From Treponema sp. (GTDB lineage Bacteria; Spirochaetota; Spirochaetia; Treponematales; Breznakiellaceae): a stretch of 5,255 nt of DNA. This document shows, in pieces, positions 1-5,203 of the stretch. Position numbers and translations under genes: made by a program. The stretch spans positions 1 through 5,255 of the forward strand of contig JAITAW010000222.1 of the NCBI GenBank assembly GCA_031283905.1, read 5' to 3'. The notes beneath the pieces are model-generated. The model saw only the letters and a program-made list of their open reading frames with translations, was not told where the DNA came from and ran no database searches. Each line of letters starts with the position of its first letter. Positions within the stretch are counted from its first letter, which is position 1.

Positions 1-138
1 CCCTGTTTTCTGGGAACCCAAGACAAGATAAACGTTACCATCTACGAAAGATTCGCTTTTCAAAAATTGAGAGAAGACGCTCTTTCCCCCGATATTACCC
101 ATTACACCATGGTTCGTCCCGGAAAAGGGGGCGGCTGA
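1..138 (+). CDS. C-terminal end of an unrecognised protein (5' partial)
   Basis: Frame 1 is open from the first base to a TGA at 136-138, giving the last 45 residues of a protein whose start lies outside the window. The tail includes the stretch INVTIYERFAFQKL (from base 31) and then THYTMVRPGKGGG, with a mixed, ordinary composition that reads like real protein. A competing frame-3 reading through the same bases is very arginine-rich and looks like a shadow. No family motif, signal peptide or membrane segment is visible in this tail, so I cannot assign a function. It is followed by about 130 bases without an evident gene before the HAD hydrolase. That it is a genuine gene end is inference from the open frame and composition only. 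Confidence 0.5.
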   Translation, partial: PCFLGTQDKINVTIYERFAFQKLREDALSPDITHYTMVRPGKGGG

Positions 139-140
139 CG

Positions 141-153
141 AGCCGGCGCGGCT
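141..153 (+). other. Small GC-rich hairpin after the partial gene
   Basis: AGCCG-GCG-CGGCT forms a perfect 5-bp stem with a 3-base loop, starting two bases after the stop at 138. A run of five T follows at 163-167, but 9 bases lie between stem and T-run. It is therefore only a poor candidate for an intrinsic terminator of the upstream gene. The remaining gap (154-267) holds a weak TATACT at 212-217 without a convincing -35 box and a 15-codon reading frame at 224-271. Confidence 0.2.
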
Positions 154-267
154 GGCGGATCGTTTTTCTCAAAGCCGGTGTGAAGGGCTGTTCATACCGG
201 CGCGTTGCGCGTATACTTTTCCCATGAACGCCGGAAGCAATCGATCTAAGCGGAATCGGGATATTAG

Positions 268-924
268 ATGAATATATACTCTTTACCTTCAAAGATTTCC
301 GTGTTGCTTTTTGACATGGACGGTACGCTTTACACGAACCCTTTCTACGCGCAGCTTCAGATCGATCTCGCGATAAAAAGACTCGCCCATGTACGGGGAA
401 TATCGCTTGAAGAAATGCGAGGGGAAATCGCGGATTACCGCAGGCGCTGGGCGGACGCCCACAACGGGCGGAAAACCAGCCTTGGCAACGTTTTTCTCGC
501 TTTTGGGATAAGCATAGAAGAGAGTGTGCGCTGGCGCGAGGAACTCTACATGCCTTCGGCCTATCTTTCGCCGGATCCCGCGTTGCGGGAAACGCTTGAA
601 CGCCTCAAGACATCGGGCTTAAAACACGCGCTTGTTACCAATAATCCGGTCTCGATAGCTCATAAAACCCTCGCGGCTTTGGATGTCGAAGGTATGTTTG
701 ATGTATGCGTGGGACTCGACACCTGCTATGCGTCTAAGCCCAACGAGTCGCCTTTCAGAAAAGCCGCCGAACTGTCGGGCGCACAATGCGCCGAATGCAT
801 CTCAATAGGCGACCGGTTTGATGTTGACATTGACGTTCCGCTGAAGCTCGGCATGGGCGGCGTCCTCGTAGACGGCGTTGAAGATGTATATGGGATCGCC
901 GGATTTTTAACCGGGAGCCAATAG
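268..924 (+). CDS. HAD-superfamily hydrolase, subfamily IA type (probable phosphatase)
   Basis: This 218-residue cytoplasmic protein has all four HAD motifs in order. Motif I is FDMDGTLY with nucleophile D16 and acid/base D18. A helical cap of about residues 25-105 follows. Motif II is LVTNN with T124, motif III is K157 in ASKPNESPF, and motif IV is GDRFDVDID with D182 and D187. The position of the cap between motifs I and II is typical of subfamily IA, which includes pyrimidine 5'-nucleotidases, phosphoglycolate phosphatases and beta-phosphoglucomutases. The family transfers or hydrolyses phosphate through an aspartyl-phosphate, normally with Mg2+. The FDMDGTLY start and overall length fit a phosphatase resembling the nucleotidase-like group, but the substrate cannot be read from sequence. 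The ATG at 268 is chosen because motif I sits 15 residues in, as usual; its ribosome site is weak (GGGA about 7 bases upstream). It appears intact and monocistronic, with an unrelated gene scrap behind it. Confidence 0.88.
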   Translation: MNIYSLPSKISVLLFDMDGTLYTNPFYAQLQIDLAIKRLAHVRGISLEEMRGEIADYRRRWADAHNGRKTSLGNVFLAFGISIEESVRWREELYMPSAYLSPDPALRETLERLKTSGLKHALVTNNPVSIAHKTLAALDVEGMFDVCVGLDTCYASKPNESPFRKAAELSGAQCAECISIGDRFDVDIDVPLKLGMGGVLVDGVEDVYGIAGFLTGSQ

Positions 925-1237
925 TAAGCTTTTTCTTAATAACGGTGGATATTTGGCGCCTAGATATGCTGATAAAGCCAGCACTCCCCTAGAAATTGCC
1001 CTGCTCTCCACATGCGCCGGAGTGGTGGATGTGCGGCCGGTAGAAGCCAAAAACATACTTCCGGTCAACGATCTGCGTACTGTCGACCTCAAGCTCGGCG
1101 CGGTAGCATACATGGACATGCAGGTGGCGAAGTTTCTGGGCGGTGATCTCTCGCCCCATATGGCGGCACTCAAATTCATCACCGACCGCGACAGTATTGG
1201 CACGTACACCAGACAATCAATATGTTTTAAGTTATAA
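911..1237 (+). pseudogene. Orphan gene fragment, function unrecognised
   Basis: A frame different from the HAD gene is open from 911 (after a TAA at 908-910) to a TAA at 1235-1237. Its text looks like real protein from about 926 (KLFLNNGGYLAPRYADKA) through VDVRPVEAKN to MAALKFITDRDSIGTY near 1205. No ATG occurs early. The only early start is a TTG at 953, preceded by GGTGG, and the protein-like text begins upstream of that TTG. The simplest reading is an internal or C-terminal piece of a longer gene, cut off on the left by the HAD gene end and on the right by the IS1 element. The last dozen residues (after GTYTR) are likely read-through into junction sequence. I recognise no family, catalytic motif or membrane segment. 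A short TTG-started gene of 94 residues is the alternative. Confidence 0.4.
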
Positions 1238-1244
1238 GGGATAA

Positions 1245-1277
1245 TGACAACAGGGTCACAAAGAAATACTATGAAAT
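1245..1277 (+). repeat. 33-base exact direct repeat, IS1 leader (copy 1)
   Basis: The 33 bases just upstream of the transposase ATG are identical to 5170-5202 in the second IS1 copy, starting TGACAACAGGG and ending ACTATGAAAT. Downstream the two copies differ every few bases, mostly at third codon positions. This segment is part of the IS1 element and marks both copies as the same orientation. Confidence 0.95.
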
Positions 1278-1278
1278 C

Positions 1279-1979
1279 ATGTTAACAACCATAGGAATCA
1301 AATGCACCCGTTGCCAGAATTCTGGCATAACCGGAAACGGAAAAAAAAGCAAGGGTAAACAAAATTACCTCCGCAAAGATTGCGGCCGCCAATTCATAAA
1401 CGGCCGTGAACGCACTTACAACGGACCGCTTTCACGGGTTAAAAGCATGATAAAAATCATGCCGGTCAGGGGAGTCGGCATACGGGACATCGTAATAATA
1501 CTCGAAATAAGCGTTACTGCGGTCTTAAAAGCGCTTACATCGATGAAATACGAGATAAAACCGAAACAAAGCCGCTATGACCGCCTTGGGACAGGCGAGT
1601 TTTGGACGTATGTAGGAAAAAGAAGAACAAAGTATGGCTTATCTACGCGCATCACCGTGAAAGCGGGGAGATTGCGGCGTTTGTACGGGGGAAACGGGAC
1701 TTGGAAACCGCCAAAAAATTGAGAAAGAGGATAAAAAGGCCGGGGATAAGCTGTTGCCCGGATAGCGGCGGATGATTGGGACAGCTTTCTTTCGGCCTTC
1801 GCGGAAGACAATCATGATACGGAAAAAGAGCGCACGGTAGGGATAGAAGGGAATAATTGCCGGCTGAGGCATAGGATACGGCGAGCCTTTCGGAGGAACT
1901 GTTGTTTTTCGAAGAAGCTGTTTAACCACCGGAAAGCGTTTGACATGGTTTTTTTTATATCAATTACGGCTTCGTTTGA
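1279..1979 (+). pseudogene. IS1-family transposase (InsA-InsB type in one frame), frameshifted
   Basis: The N-terminus is an InsA-like zinc finger: C9-x2-C12, then the YLRKDCGRQF segment with C35. Arginine 32 stands where a cysteine is expected, so the finger is broken. A helix-turn-helix region follows (about residues 65-90). The InsB-like catalytic part begins at GEFWTYVGK, where G106 replaces the usual catalytic aspartate before the glutamate (a one-base GAC to GGC change would explain it). The frame is lost near 1632: VWLIYAYHRESGEIAAF continues one frame over and ends in a TGA at 1773-1775. Coding sense then returns to the first frame (DDWDSFLSAFAEDN, then VGIEGNNCRLRHRIRRAF with the final glutamate). 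The frame is lost again in an eight-T run at 1949-1956, after which YINYGFV and a TGA at 1977-1979 complete the protein. With three shifts and two lost key residues this copy cannot encode its own transposase. Confidence 0.85.
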
Positions 1980-1984
1980 GGGCC

Positions 1985-2004
1985 ATCATACTTTGTGGAT
2001 CACC
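1985..2004 (-). repeat. Right terminal inverted repeat of IS1 copy 1
   Basis: On the minus strand it reads GGTGATCCACAAAGTATGAT. It matches the left end of IS1 copy 2 (plus strand 5140-5159) at 18 of 20 bases. The GGTGAT beginning is that of IS1 ends. It fixes the boundary between the IS1 element and the IS5 remnant at 2004/2005. Confidence 0.8.
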
Positions 2005-2087
2005 TCCCGATTGTCTATCCTCACATGTCCCCGATGTTTCGGCGGCAATCCCTTTATCTCTTGATATTGTTCTTCGGTAAGTTCCAT
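1986..2087 (-). pseudogene. IS5-family transposase, N-terminal remnant interrupted by IS1
   Basis: On the minus strand an ATG (complement of 2085-2087) opens a 33-residue reading frame: MELTEEQYQEIKGLPP, then KHRGHVRIDNREV, ending at a TGA inside the IS1 terminal repeat. The MELTEEQY...LLPKxRG...NREVLN pattern is the familiar beginning of IS5-family (IS1031/IS427-like) transposases, which normally run to about 250 residues or are split into two frames. Everything from roughly residue 28 onward is supplied by the inserted IS1 end, so this is a fragment, not a small gene. The missing catalytic part is not found on the other side of the IS1 copy. Confidence 0.75.
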
Positions 2088-2136
2088 ACTTTCTTTATCC
2101 GCTTTTTCCTCTCTTTCCTTTAGTGTGAACACGCCC
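2005..2136 (-). mobile_element. IS5-family insertion sequence remnant (one end only)
   Basis: It comprises the start of the IS5-like transposase plus about 50 bases of leader. Read on the minus strand, the outer end begins GGGCGTGTTCACAC at 2136, followed in plus-strand order by TAA (2137-2139). This resembles the GGGCGTGTTCAC-type ends with short TA-containing target duplications of IS5-family members, but the partner end is absent, so the exact boundary is inference. The element lies directly upstream of the regulator promoter and points away from it. Confidence 0.55.
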
Positions 2137-2150
2137 TAACATCTTTCATG

Positions 2151-2170
2151 AGGCATTGCGAGGTATTGCA
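2151..2170 (+). promoter_or_regulatory. Tandem 10-base repeat overlapping the -35 region: candidate operator
   Basis: AGGCATTGCG is followed immediately by AGGTATTGCA, 8 of 10 bases identical, one helical turn apart. The second unit contains most of the -35 box at 2166-2171. The position fits a repressor site on one DNA face, and the adjacent gene product has an XRE-type DNA-binding domain. Autoregulation is therefore a reasonable inference, not a demonstrated fact. A looser inverted pair, GCGA (2158-2161) and TCGC (from 2174), is also present. Confidence 0.35.
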
Positions 2171-2194
2171 TATTCGCTCCTGTTTTGATATGAT
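2166..2194 (+). promoter_or_regulatory. Sigma-70-type promoter for the regulator-synthetase operon
   Basis: TTGCAT (2166-2171) and TATGAT (2189-2194) are separated by exactly 17 bases, and TG at 2186-2187 gives an extended -10 (TGaTATGAT). The -10 matches five of six consensus bases, while the -35 matches only its TTG. Transcription would start near 2201, leaving a leader of about 20 bases that holds the ribosome site. Confidence 0.5.
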
Positions 2195-2206
2195 TCCGCA
2201 ACATAT

Positions 2207-2213
2207 AAAGGAG
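2207..2213 (+). promoter_or_regulatory. Strong ribosome binding site for the XRE-cupin gene
   Basis: AAAGGAG lies 7 bases before the ATG at 2221. It decides for this start over the in-frame ATG at 2227. Confidence 0.8.
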
Positions 2214-2220
2214 AATCATC

Positions 2221-2808
2221 ATGCCGATGCCCGGAGAACGAATTGTTGAATTGTGCAAAACGTATTCCGTCAGCAATGAGACGCTGGCTGAACGTAGTGG
2301 ATTAAGTCTCGAACTCATTAAACGTATTACTGAAAACGGTCATATTCCCGACCTTGCCCCGCTTCTAAAGATTTCACGCGCTCTCGGCGTCAGGCTGGGT
2401 ACGCTTCTTGATGACAATGAAAGCCTTGGTCCCGTGATCATCCGCGCTGGCGCCGAGGACGATCCCCGCCGTTTTATAACCGGACTGCCTTCGGACGCAG
2501 ACGGCGCAAGCGGCGCGGGCGAGCGCCATGGGCTTACGTTTAAGGCGCTTGCCGCAGACAAGGGCGGCAGACACATGGAGCCGTTTATCGTGGACATCGC
2601 GGTTGACGCGGAACAGACGAAATCCACCCACGAGGGCGAGGAATTCATCTATGTTCTGAACGGCAATCTCTCGCTCGAATATGGTTCTGACACGTACATT
2701 CTTCACGCGGGCGATTCGGGGTTTTATGATTCGATAGCGCCGCACCGCCTCCTTTCCGCTGACAAACAACCGGTGAGAATTCTCGCCGTAATTTATACTC
2801 CGGTGTAA
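2221..2808 (+). CDS. XRE-family transcriptional regulator with C-terminal cupin sensor domain
   Basis: This 195-residue cytoplasmic protein has two parts. Residues about 6-62 form an XRE (lambda repressor-like) helix-turn-helix: ETLAERSGLSLELIKRI is the turn and recognition helix, and ISRALGVRLGTLLD closes the domain. Residues about 103-195 form a cupin barrel, with THEGEEFIYVLNG as motif 1 and SGFYDSIAPHRL as motif 2. Likely metal ligands are H137, E141 and H175; the usual first histidine of HxH is S135 here, so metal binding may be altered or absent. The linker between, with GPVIIRAG and RHMEPFIVDI, is typical of this regulator class. The gene lies 12 bases ahead of an acyl-CoA synthetase, a pairing I recall from many anaerobes. 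Control of that enzyme, with a small acid or thioester ligand in the cupin, is therefore the likely role, but the ligand is inference. The gene appears intact. Confidence 0.9.
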   Translation: MPMPGERIVELCKTYSVSNETLAERSGLSLELIKRITENGHIPDLAPLLKISRALGVRLGTLLDDNESLGPVIIRAGAEDDPRRFITGLPSDADGASGAGERHGLTFKALAADKGGRHMEPFIVDIAVDAEQTKSTHEGEEFIYVLNGNLSLEYGSDTYILHAGDSGFYDSIAPHRLLSADKQPVRILAVIYTPV

Positions 2809-2809
2809 T

Positions 2810-2813
2810 GGAG
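2810..2813 (+). promoter_or_regulatory. Ribosome binding site deciding the GTG start of the synthetase
   Basis: GGAG lies 7 bases before the GTG at 2821 and just after the regulator's TAA (2806-2808). An ATG at 2808-2810 overlaps that stop but leads to a ten-codon dead end, so the GTG is preferred. Confidence 0.65.
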
Positions 2814-2820
2814 ATCAAGC

Positions 2821-4473
2821 GTGGCTATAAAATTTGAGACGACTTTAAGCGCGGTGTTGCGAAAAAACGCCCAAGAATATCCGAATCACGAATTCATCGT
2901 ATATGCGGATCGCGGCTTGCGGTGGACGTACGCCGAATTTGACAAGCGGGTTGACGATCTTGCCCGTGGATTTCTCGCCATCGGACTTGAGAAAGGCGAC
3001 CATATCGGTATTTGGGCGCCCAATGTACCGGATTGGCTCACGGTTTTGTTCGCGTCCGCCCGTACCGGCATGGTATTGGTTACGGTGAACACCGCGTACA
3101 AGACCCACGAGCTTGAGTACCTGATGAAGCAGTCCGATCTTGCCTGTCTCTGCCTTAGCGATGGGTACCGCGACAGCGATTACGTGTCTATGGTGAATGA
3201 GCTTGTGCCGGAGATAAAAACCTCGCCAAGAGGATGCTTGAATTCGGAAAAGTTCCCCTATTTACGGCGCATAGTCTATATTGGGCAACAAAAACACCGC
3301 GGCATGTACAGTTTTCCGGAGTTACTGCTACTGGGGCGGCATACGGATATGGTGAAACTCCGCGCGGTTGAAGCCTCGTGCGGTACCAATGATGTGATAA
3401 ACATGCAGTACACCTCCGGAACCACGGGCTTCCCCAAAGGCGTCATGCTGACGCACCGGAATATCCTCAACAACGGATACAGTATCGGCGAGTGCCAAAA
3501 AATGACGGGCAAAGACCTCGTGTGTCTGCCGGTGCCGTTTTTTCACTGTTTTGGGCTTGTGCTTGGCATGATGGCGATTCTCACCCACGGCGCGACCGCC
3601 GCGCCGGTTGAAAACTTCGATCCGCTTGTCGTGCTTGCGACCATTCAAAAGGAAAAATGCACGGCGGTGTACGGGGTGCCGACCATGTACATAGCGGAAA
3701 TGAACCACCCGATGTTCAACATGTTTGATAAATCGAGCCTGCGCACGGGTATCATGTCCGGTTCTTATTGTCCTATAGAGTTGATGCGCCGCGTTATAGA
3801 CGAGATGCACATGCCGGAAATCACCATTCCCTACGGGCTTACCGAAGCCTCGCCTGTTACCACCATGACCAAGACCAACGATCCGATTGAGGCGCGAGTG
3901 GAGACTGTAGGGCGGGCTTTAGAAGATGTGGAGGTTACCATACGCGATCCGGAAACAGGAGAGGAATGTCCGGTTGGAGTACAGGGCGAGTTTTGTAGCC
4001 GGGGTTACAGCACTATGAAGGGGTACTACAAAATGCCGGAAGCCACGGCGAAATGTATTGATGAAAACGGCTGGCTTCACTCCGGCGACCTTGGCGTAAA
4101 AGACGAGCAGGGTTATTTCCGCGTTACCGGGCGCATCAAGGATATGATCATCCGGGGCGGCGAAAATATTTACCCCAAGGAAATCGAAGATTTTCTTTAC
4201 ACCATGCCCGGCGTCAAAGACGTACAGGTGGTGGGCATTGCCAGCAAGAAATACGGAGAGGAAGTCGGCGCGTTCGTCATTTTGCATAAAGATGCTGCTA
4301 TAGCTGAGGAGGATGTCAAAGATTTCTGCCGCAGTAAGATCAGTCGTTTCAAGATACCTAAATACGTGTTTTTTGTTGATTCATTCCCGCTTACCGCAAG
4401 CGGTAAGGTGCAGAAGTACCTTATGCGGGAGATGGGATTAAAGAAAATTCAGGAATTGGGCATTGCAACGTAA
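2821..4473 (+). CDS. AMP-binding acyl-CoA synthetase (FadD/AcsF-like fatty acid or carboxylic acid CoA ligase)
   Basis: This 550-residue cytoplasmic enzyme is of the adenylate-forming (ANL) superfamily: carboxylate + ATP + CoA gives acyl-CoA + AMP + PPi through an acyl-adenylate. The motifs are complete. The P-loop is YTSGTTGFPKG (197-207), A4 is around FFHCFGLVLG (240-249), and A5 is YGLTEASP (338-345) with E342. SGD (421-423) contains the ribose-binding D423. TGRIKDMIIRGGENIYPKEIE (436-456) holds the hinge with R438. The catalytic lysine K529 lies in LTASGKVQ. Length and motif wording match medium/long-chain and branched acyl-CoA ligases, but the acyl chain it prefers cannot be told from sequence. 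It starts with GTG behind GGAG, 12 bases after the XRE-cupin gene, so the two are surely cotranscribed. It looks intact and under selection, unlike the transposon debris around it. No beta-oxidation gene is nearby, so the pathway is open. Confidence 0.92.
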   Translation: MAIKFETTLSAVLRKNAQEYPNHEFIVYADRGLRWTYAEFDKRVDDLARGFLAIGLEKGDHIGIWAPNVPDWLTVLFASARTGMVLVTVNTAYKTHELEYLMKQSDLACLCLSDGYRDSDYVSMVNELVPEIKTSPRGCLNSEKFPYLRRIVYIGQQKHRGMYSFPELLLLGRHTDMVKLRAVEASCGTNDVINMQYTSGTTGFPKGVMLTHRNILNNGYSIGECQKMTGKDLVCLPVPFFHCFGLVLGMMAILTHGATAAPVENFDPLVVLATIQKEKCTAVYGVPTMYIAEMNHPMFNMFDKSSLRTGIMSGSYCPIELMRRVIDEMHMPEITIPYGLTEASPVTTMTKTNDPIEARVETVGRALEDVEVTIRDPETGEECPVGVQGEFCSRGYSTMKGYYKMPEATAKCIDENGWLHSGDLGVKDEQGYFRVTGRIKDMIIRGGENIYPKEIEDFLYTMPGVKDVQVVGIASKKYGEEVGAFVILHKDAAIAEEDVKDFCRSKISRFKIPKYVFFVDSFPLTASGKVQKYLMREMGLKKIQELGIAT

Positions 4474-4617
4474 GTAACATAAGACGCCGCTGTTTTTGCC
4501 GGAAATCCGGCGTTCCGCCGAAGTCGAAAGGAACCGCTCCGCTTGGGCTAAACTTGAGCCATAACTTTCTCAAAAACATGTTATAACGCCTTGAAAGCCT
4601 AAGTTCCGGAAGGGGAT
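4474..4617. other. Non-coding stretch after the synthetase with small inverted repeats
   Basis: No gene is seen here. Two nested hairpins exist: ACGCCG (4484-4489) pairs with CGGCGT (4508-4513), and GCCGG-AAAT-CCGGC lies at 4498-4511. They compete for the same bases, and no T-run follows either, so terminator function is doubtful. A near-palindrome GGCT...AGCC lies at 4546-4560, and ATAAC...GTTAT flanks an A-run at 4561-4584. Some of this may be the leader or end of the IS4-type element that follows, but I could not place its terminal repeat. Confidence 0.3.
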
Positions 4618-5149
4618 GTGTGTACCGTAGCGGAAGAGTTTGCCGGGGCGGATTTTAACAAGAAACGGCTTGAGCAGCGGTTCGAGCGGACTGTGGAAAC
4701 CGTGTCAAAAGAACCGTATTCGGCGGCGGCGATAAGTTTAACAAAAGGCGAAATACCACGGGCCCGTTGTGTCGCGGCAATCCGGCGTACGGAAGGCCGC
4801 CCTTCGGTTTTAGCGGCGCAGGTCGCGGCGATGGAAGATAGAGCGTTATCATGCAGGAGCGAGACGAGGAAAGAGCGGGAGCGGAACAGGGGAAAAGTGA
4901 ACGTTTTGATACTGAGGCACTCTGTAATAGCGGTATTCATAATGAATCCGGCGTATAGAGGGCGGATACGTCCCGAGTTACCCTGGAAGATATTGTTTGA
5001 GGGTGGGGGAAAGTTTTTGACGGGGCGTATAAGATTAAACGGGTAGTGATTAAACAGGCTAGCTGGGGGGCCCAAAACGAGTTCCCAGCAACGGACCGCC
5101 GGGAGTCAAACCGATTTGGACCAGACTTCAAAACATGAAGGTGATCTAG
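4618..5149 (+). pseudogene. IS4/Tn5-type transposase relic with the catalytic core deleted
   Basis: The start resembles the DNA-binding N-terminus of Tn5-like (IS4-family) transposases: VAEEFAGADFNKKRLEQRF, then TVETVSKEP and, around residues 53-68, AAIRRTEGRPSVLAAQ. In complete proteins this last segment leads into the first catalytic aspartate; here the frame reads VAAMEDRALSC instead. From about residue 93 the text matches the far C-terminal part: KVNVLILRHSVIAVFIMN, RPELPWKILFEGG. The end continues over two further frames, GAYKIKRVVIKQA (from about 5022) and LGGPKRVPSNGPPGVKPIW...LQNMKVI with a TAG at 5147-5149. About 175 residues remain of a usual 400-450, so the DDE domain is missing and at least two frameshifts follow. 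GTG 4618 is a nominal start behind AAGGGG; the true start is uncertain. The last codons overlap the end of IS1 copy 2. Family assignment is from remembered consensus, not a search. Confidence 0.7.
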
Positions 5150-5159
5150 AAAGTATGAT
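5140..5159 (+). repeat. Left terminal inverted repeat of IS1 copy 2
   Basis: GGTGATCTAGAAAGTATGAT matches the right end of copy 1 (minus strand 2004-1985) at 18 of 20 bases, differing only at positions 8 and 10. The match between a left end and an opposite right end is what identifies both as IS1 termini. Confidence 0.8.
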
Positions 5160-5160
5160 A

Positions 5161-5166
5161 AAGGAG
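5161..5166 (+). promoter_or_regulatory. AAGGAG motif in the IS1 leader, far from the ATG
   Basis: A strong Shine-Dalgarno-like AAGGAG lies 37 bases before the recognised transposase ATG (5204), and copy 1 has a weaker AAGGGA at the equivalent place (1237-1242). It is too far away to serve that ATG directly. It could serve a CTG at 5169 (ATG at 1244 in copy 1) that opens a 13-codon frame overlapping the transposase start. Confidence 0.3.
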
Positions 5167-5169
5167 TAC

Positions 5170-5202
5170 TGACAACAGGGTCACAAAGAAATACTATGAA
5201 AT
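5170..5202 (+). repeat. 33-base exact direct repeat, IS1 leader (copy 2)
   Basis: Identical to 1245-1277. It lies between the left terminal repeat and the transposase start, and ends one base before the ATG at 5204. Confidence 0.95.
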
Positions 5203-5203
5203 T

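Larger units (their letters stand above)
1236..2004 (+). mobile_element. IS1-family insertion sequence, degenerate copy 1 lacking its left inverted repeat
   Basis: The right end is well defined. Read on the minus strand from 2004, it begins GGTGATCCACAAAGTATGAT, which matches the left end of the second copy at 5140-5159 in 18 of 20 positions. It also starts with GGTGAT, like classical IS1 ends. The transposase frame runs 1279-1979, leaving the stop about 25 bases from the right end, as in IS1. On the left, similarity to the second copy stops at about 1236; the expected terminal repeat near 1215 is replaced by unrelated sequence, so the element is truncated or rearranged there. If complete it would be about 790 bases, close to the 768 of IS1. 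It sits inside an IS5-family relic on its right side but beside an unrelated gene fragment on its left. Confidence 0.82.

Noticed and set aside
212..217. TATACT as a -10 promoter box for the HAD gene
   Set aside because: No reasonable -35 hexamer lies 16-18 bases upstream (TGTTCA matches only three positions) and no TG extension is present.
3..226. Plus-strand frame 3 open from the window start to a TGA at 224-226
   Set aside because: Extremely arginine-rich with no protein-like pattern; frame 1 over the same bases reads as a normal protein tail.
95..292. Minus-strand open frame between the partial gene and the HAD gene
   Set aside because: Low-complexity basic composition, overlaps the start of a real gene, no ribosome site.
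1639..1929. Minus-strand open frames across the IS1 transposase remnant
   Set aside because: Proline- and phenylalanine-rich antisense text; the plus strand carries recognisable InsB blocks in alternating frames.
2374..2769. Minus-strand open frame of 131 codons opposite the XRE-cupin gene
   Set aside because: No ribosome site or recognisable domain; the plus strand encodes a full regulator with conserved motifs.
3328..3810. Long minus-strand open frame of 160 codons inside the synthetase gene
   Set aside because: It is histidine- and arginine-rich, has no motif, and lies wholly opposite a gene with complete catalytic motifs; an antisense shadow.
4484..4513. Nested inverted repeats just after the acyl-CoA synthetase, as a transcription terminator
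   Set aside because: The stems compete for the same bases and the only T-run (4492-4497) precedes the inner stem instead of following it; no U-tract lies downstream on either strand.
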